Positions 62,798-64,000 of a DNA stretch of 64,000 bases are shown piece after piece. The DNA comes from Acidimicrobiaceae bacterium (lineage in GTDB: Bacteria; Actinomycetota; Acidimicrobiia; Acidimicrobiales; Ilumatobacteraceae), in contig JACJWF010000004.1 in assembly GCA_020637295.1 (NCBI GenBank), positions 124,001 through 188,000 of the forward strand, given 5' to 3'. A program made the translations under genes and the position numbers. Under the pieces are notes generated by a model. It made no database searches, was not told the DNA's origin, and was given only the letters and a program-made list of their open reading frames with translations. Every line of letters starts with the position of its first letter. Position 1 is the first letter of the stretch.

Positions 62798-64000
62798 CTA
62801 CGAGCGGCGCCGCCCCCGCTTCGTGCCGGACGCCGGTGGCGCTGCCGCCGCCGCCCGCGCCAGCAACTCGTCCATGCCGCTGCTGATCCCCTCCGCCAGC
62901 ACGTGCACATCGGGCACGGTGTCCCAATCGCCGGTGACCCCGAAGGCGACCTCGCCGTTGTAGGACAGGATCGCCACGCCGGTGCGGACCCCCTGCGAGA
63001 GCGGCACGAACGGGTAGTAGTGGAGCATCTCGCGACCGCACGCGTACAGCGGGATCTGCGGCCCGGGCACGTTGGTGGTGACGGTGTTGACGCTGCGCTG
63101 GGGCGCCCGGCGCATCACCGTCACCGCGGTGCGCAGGCCCACGGACAGCAGCACCGGAGGGGCGAAGCCGGCCAGCTCGGCCAGCACGTTGCCCGCCACG
63201 GCCTGGTGGCTGTCCTTCAGGTCCTGCATCTGGGCGCGGATGGCCTGCAGCCGCTCGGCGGGGTCCTCGATGCCCACTGGCAGCTCGGCGATCATCGCGC
63301 TGACCTGGTTGTTGTAGGTGTGGTCGCCAGAGGTGCGCACGGACACGGGCACGAGGGTGCGGATGGCGGTGCCGGCCGCATCCGGACCCACCAGCTCCCC
63401 ACGGTGCACCAGCAGGTCGCGGAAGCCCTTGGTGATCGCCGCCAGCACGACGTCGTTCACCGTGCCGCCGAGGCCGGCGCGCACCCGCTTCACGTCGGCG
63501 AGGGTGGTGCACGCGCACGCCCACCGCCGGTGCGGCCCGATGGTGCCCTCGATGCTGAGTGGCACGTTGGGAGCCAGTCGGCGGCCCAGCGCCCCCATGC
63601 CCTGCACCGTGGCGGCCATCTCGGCGGCGATCCGCTTCGGGGCGCGCAGGCCTCTGCGGGCCCAGCGGCCGAGCTCGGCCGGGCTGACGAGCGCGTCGGC
63701 CACGGCATCCACGACGAGGGCAGTCGGGGTCGGCTCATCGGCCGGTCGCCAGTCGTCGGCCACCGGTGGCGAGCCCTCCGGCGTGGTGTCCAGCACCACG
63801 GCCATCAGGTCGGTGCCGCTGATGCCGTCGACCATGCAGTGGTGCACCTTGGAGATCAGCGCCCACGTGCCGTCGTCGAGGCCCTCGACCACCCACGTCT
63901 CCCACAGCGGACGGTGGCGGTCCAGCTGCTGGCTCATCAGCCGGCCCATCAGCCGGTGGAGATCGGCCCGCGTGCCGGGCGGCGGCAGCGCGGTGTGGCG
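62798..64000 (-). CDS. Wax ester synthase/diacylglycerol acyltransferase (5' partial)
   Basis: The frame stays open to the window edge at 64000; about 400 C-terminal residues are visible. The catalytic HHxxxDG motif appears as SKVHHCMVDGISGTDLMA. Further WS/DGAT segments are DRHRPLWETWVVEGLDDG, AGLGGTVNDVVLAAITKGFR and TNVPGPQIPLYACG. It esterifies acyl-CoA to long alcohols or diacylglycerol for storage lipid. The basic C-terminus is GTKRGRRRS. It lies 9 bp upstream of the nitronate monooxygenase gene and reads in the same direction, but that gene has its own leaderless -10. Confidence 0.93.
   Translation of the reverse strand, partial: RHTALPPPGTRADLHRLMGRLMSQQLDRHRPLWETWVVEGLDDGTWALISKVHHCMVDGISGTDLMAVVLDTTPEGSPPVADDWRPADEPTPTALVVDAVADALVSPAELGRWARRGLRAPKRIAAEMAATVQGMGALGRRLAPNVPLSIEGTIGPHRRWACACTTLADVKRVRAGLGGTVNDVVLAAITKGFRDLLVHRGELVGPDAAGTAIRTLVPVSVRTSGDHTYNNQVSAMIAELPVGIEDPAERLQAIRAQMQDLKDSHQAVAGNVLAELAGFAPPVLLSVGLRTAVTVMRRAPQRSVNTVTTNVPGPQIPLYACGREMLHYYPFVPLSQGVRTGVAILSYNGEVAFGVTGDWDTVPDVHVLAEGISSGMDELLARAAAAAPPASGTKRGRRRS

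Overview
The window looks like a chromosomal segment of a high-GC actinobacterium, most likely of the Acidimicrobiia (an inference). Supporting traits are very high GC, a SigR/RsrA-type pair, two ArsA-like ATPases in tandem as in mycobacteria, a WS/DGAT wax-ester synthase, a DUF222-HNH (13E12-like) protein under a CGAAC-N4-GTTCG SOS box, and tRNA genes with encoded CCA. At about 19 start codons a TANNNT -10 hexamer lies only 6-8 nt upstream with no Shine-Dalgarno, so leaderless transcription seems common.

Accessory region 1 (1-13.8 kb): a very large RHS/YD-repeat protein (5' end outside the window) is followed by a small membrane protein that overlaps its stop, a candidate immunity protein. 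Next come an IS3-family element (6899-8242) and an orphan RHS C-terminal cassette that shares a 389-bp core with the intact gene but has a different tip. Then follow a lipoprotein, a scrap of an ISAzo13-like transposase, a frameshifted ISL3 element (11100-12537), and an Xre/nucleotidyltransferase toxin-antitoxin-like pair with its own palindromic operator.

Core region 1 (13.8-36.5 kb): CPA-type antiporter, asd, MazG-like hydrolase, tRNA-Pro(CGG), a receiver-only response regulator with two ArsA-like ATPases, an NfeD-like membrane protein divergent from them by 2 bp, selAB (selenocysteine insertion) divergent from dut, a Nudix hydrolase, a sterol-desaturase-type hydroxylase, a VOC protein, a YegP protein with a basic tail, lipid-type enzymes (epimerase, degenerate acyltransferase, hydrolase), a secreted LysM-M23 peptidase, a scramblase-like protein, a probable pseudophosphatase and tilS.

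Accessory region 2 (36.5-44.6 kb): DUF6487-like and DUF2625 genes, an IS110-family transposase with a shortened linker, and an intact IS21 element (39034-41591) with a 5-bp target duplication that interrupts a membrane-protein gene whose original 3' end can be reconstructed. An apparently SOS-controlled operon follows: DUF222-HNH protein plus two very small coupled genes.

Core region 2 (44.6-64 kb): anti-sigma/sigma pair, MarR, hydrolase, EF-G-like GTPase, tRNA-Thr(CGT), holB-tmk, DMT permease, methyltransferase, phosphodiester-glycosidase-like protein, MBL hydrolase, a divergent TetR/SRPBCC pair, an EthA-like flavin monooxygenase, an alpha/beta hydrolase fused to a carboxymuconolactone-decarboxylase domain, a universal stress protein, a thiolase, an unknown protein, a nitronate monooxygenase and a WS/DGAT protein cut by the window end. 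Lipid and xenobiotic oxidation is the common theme of the last 10 kb.
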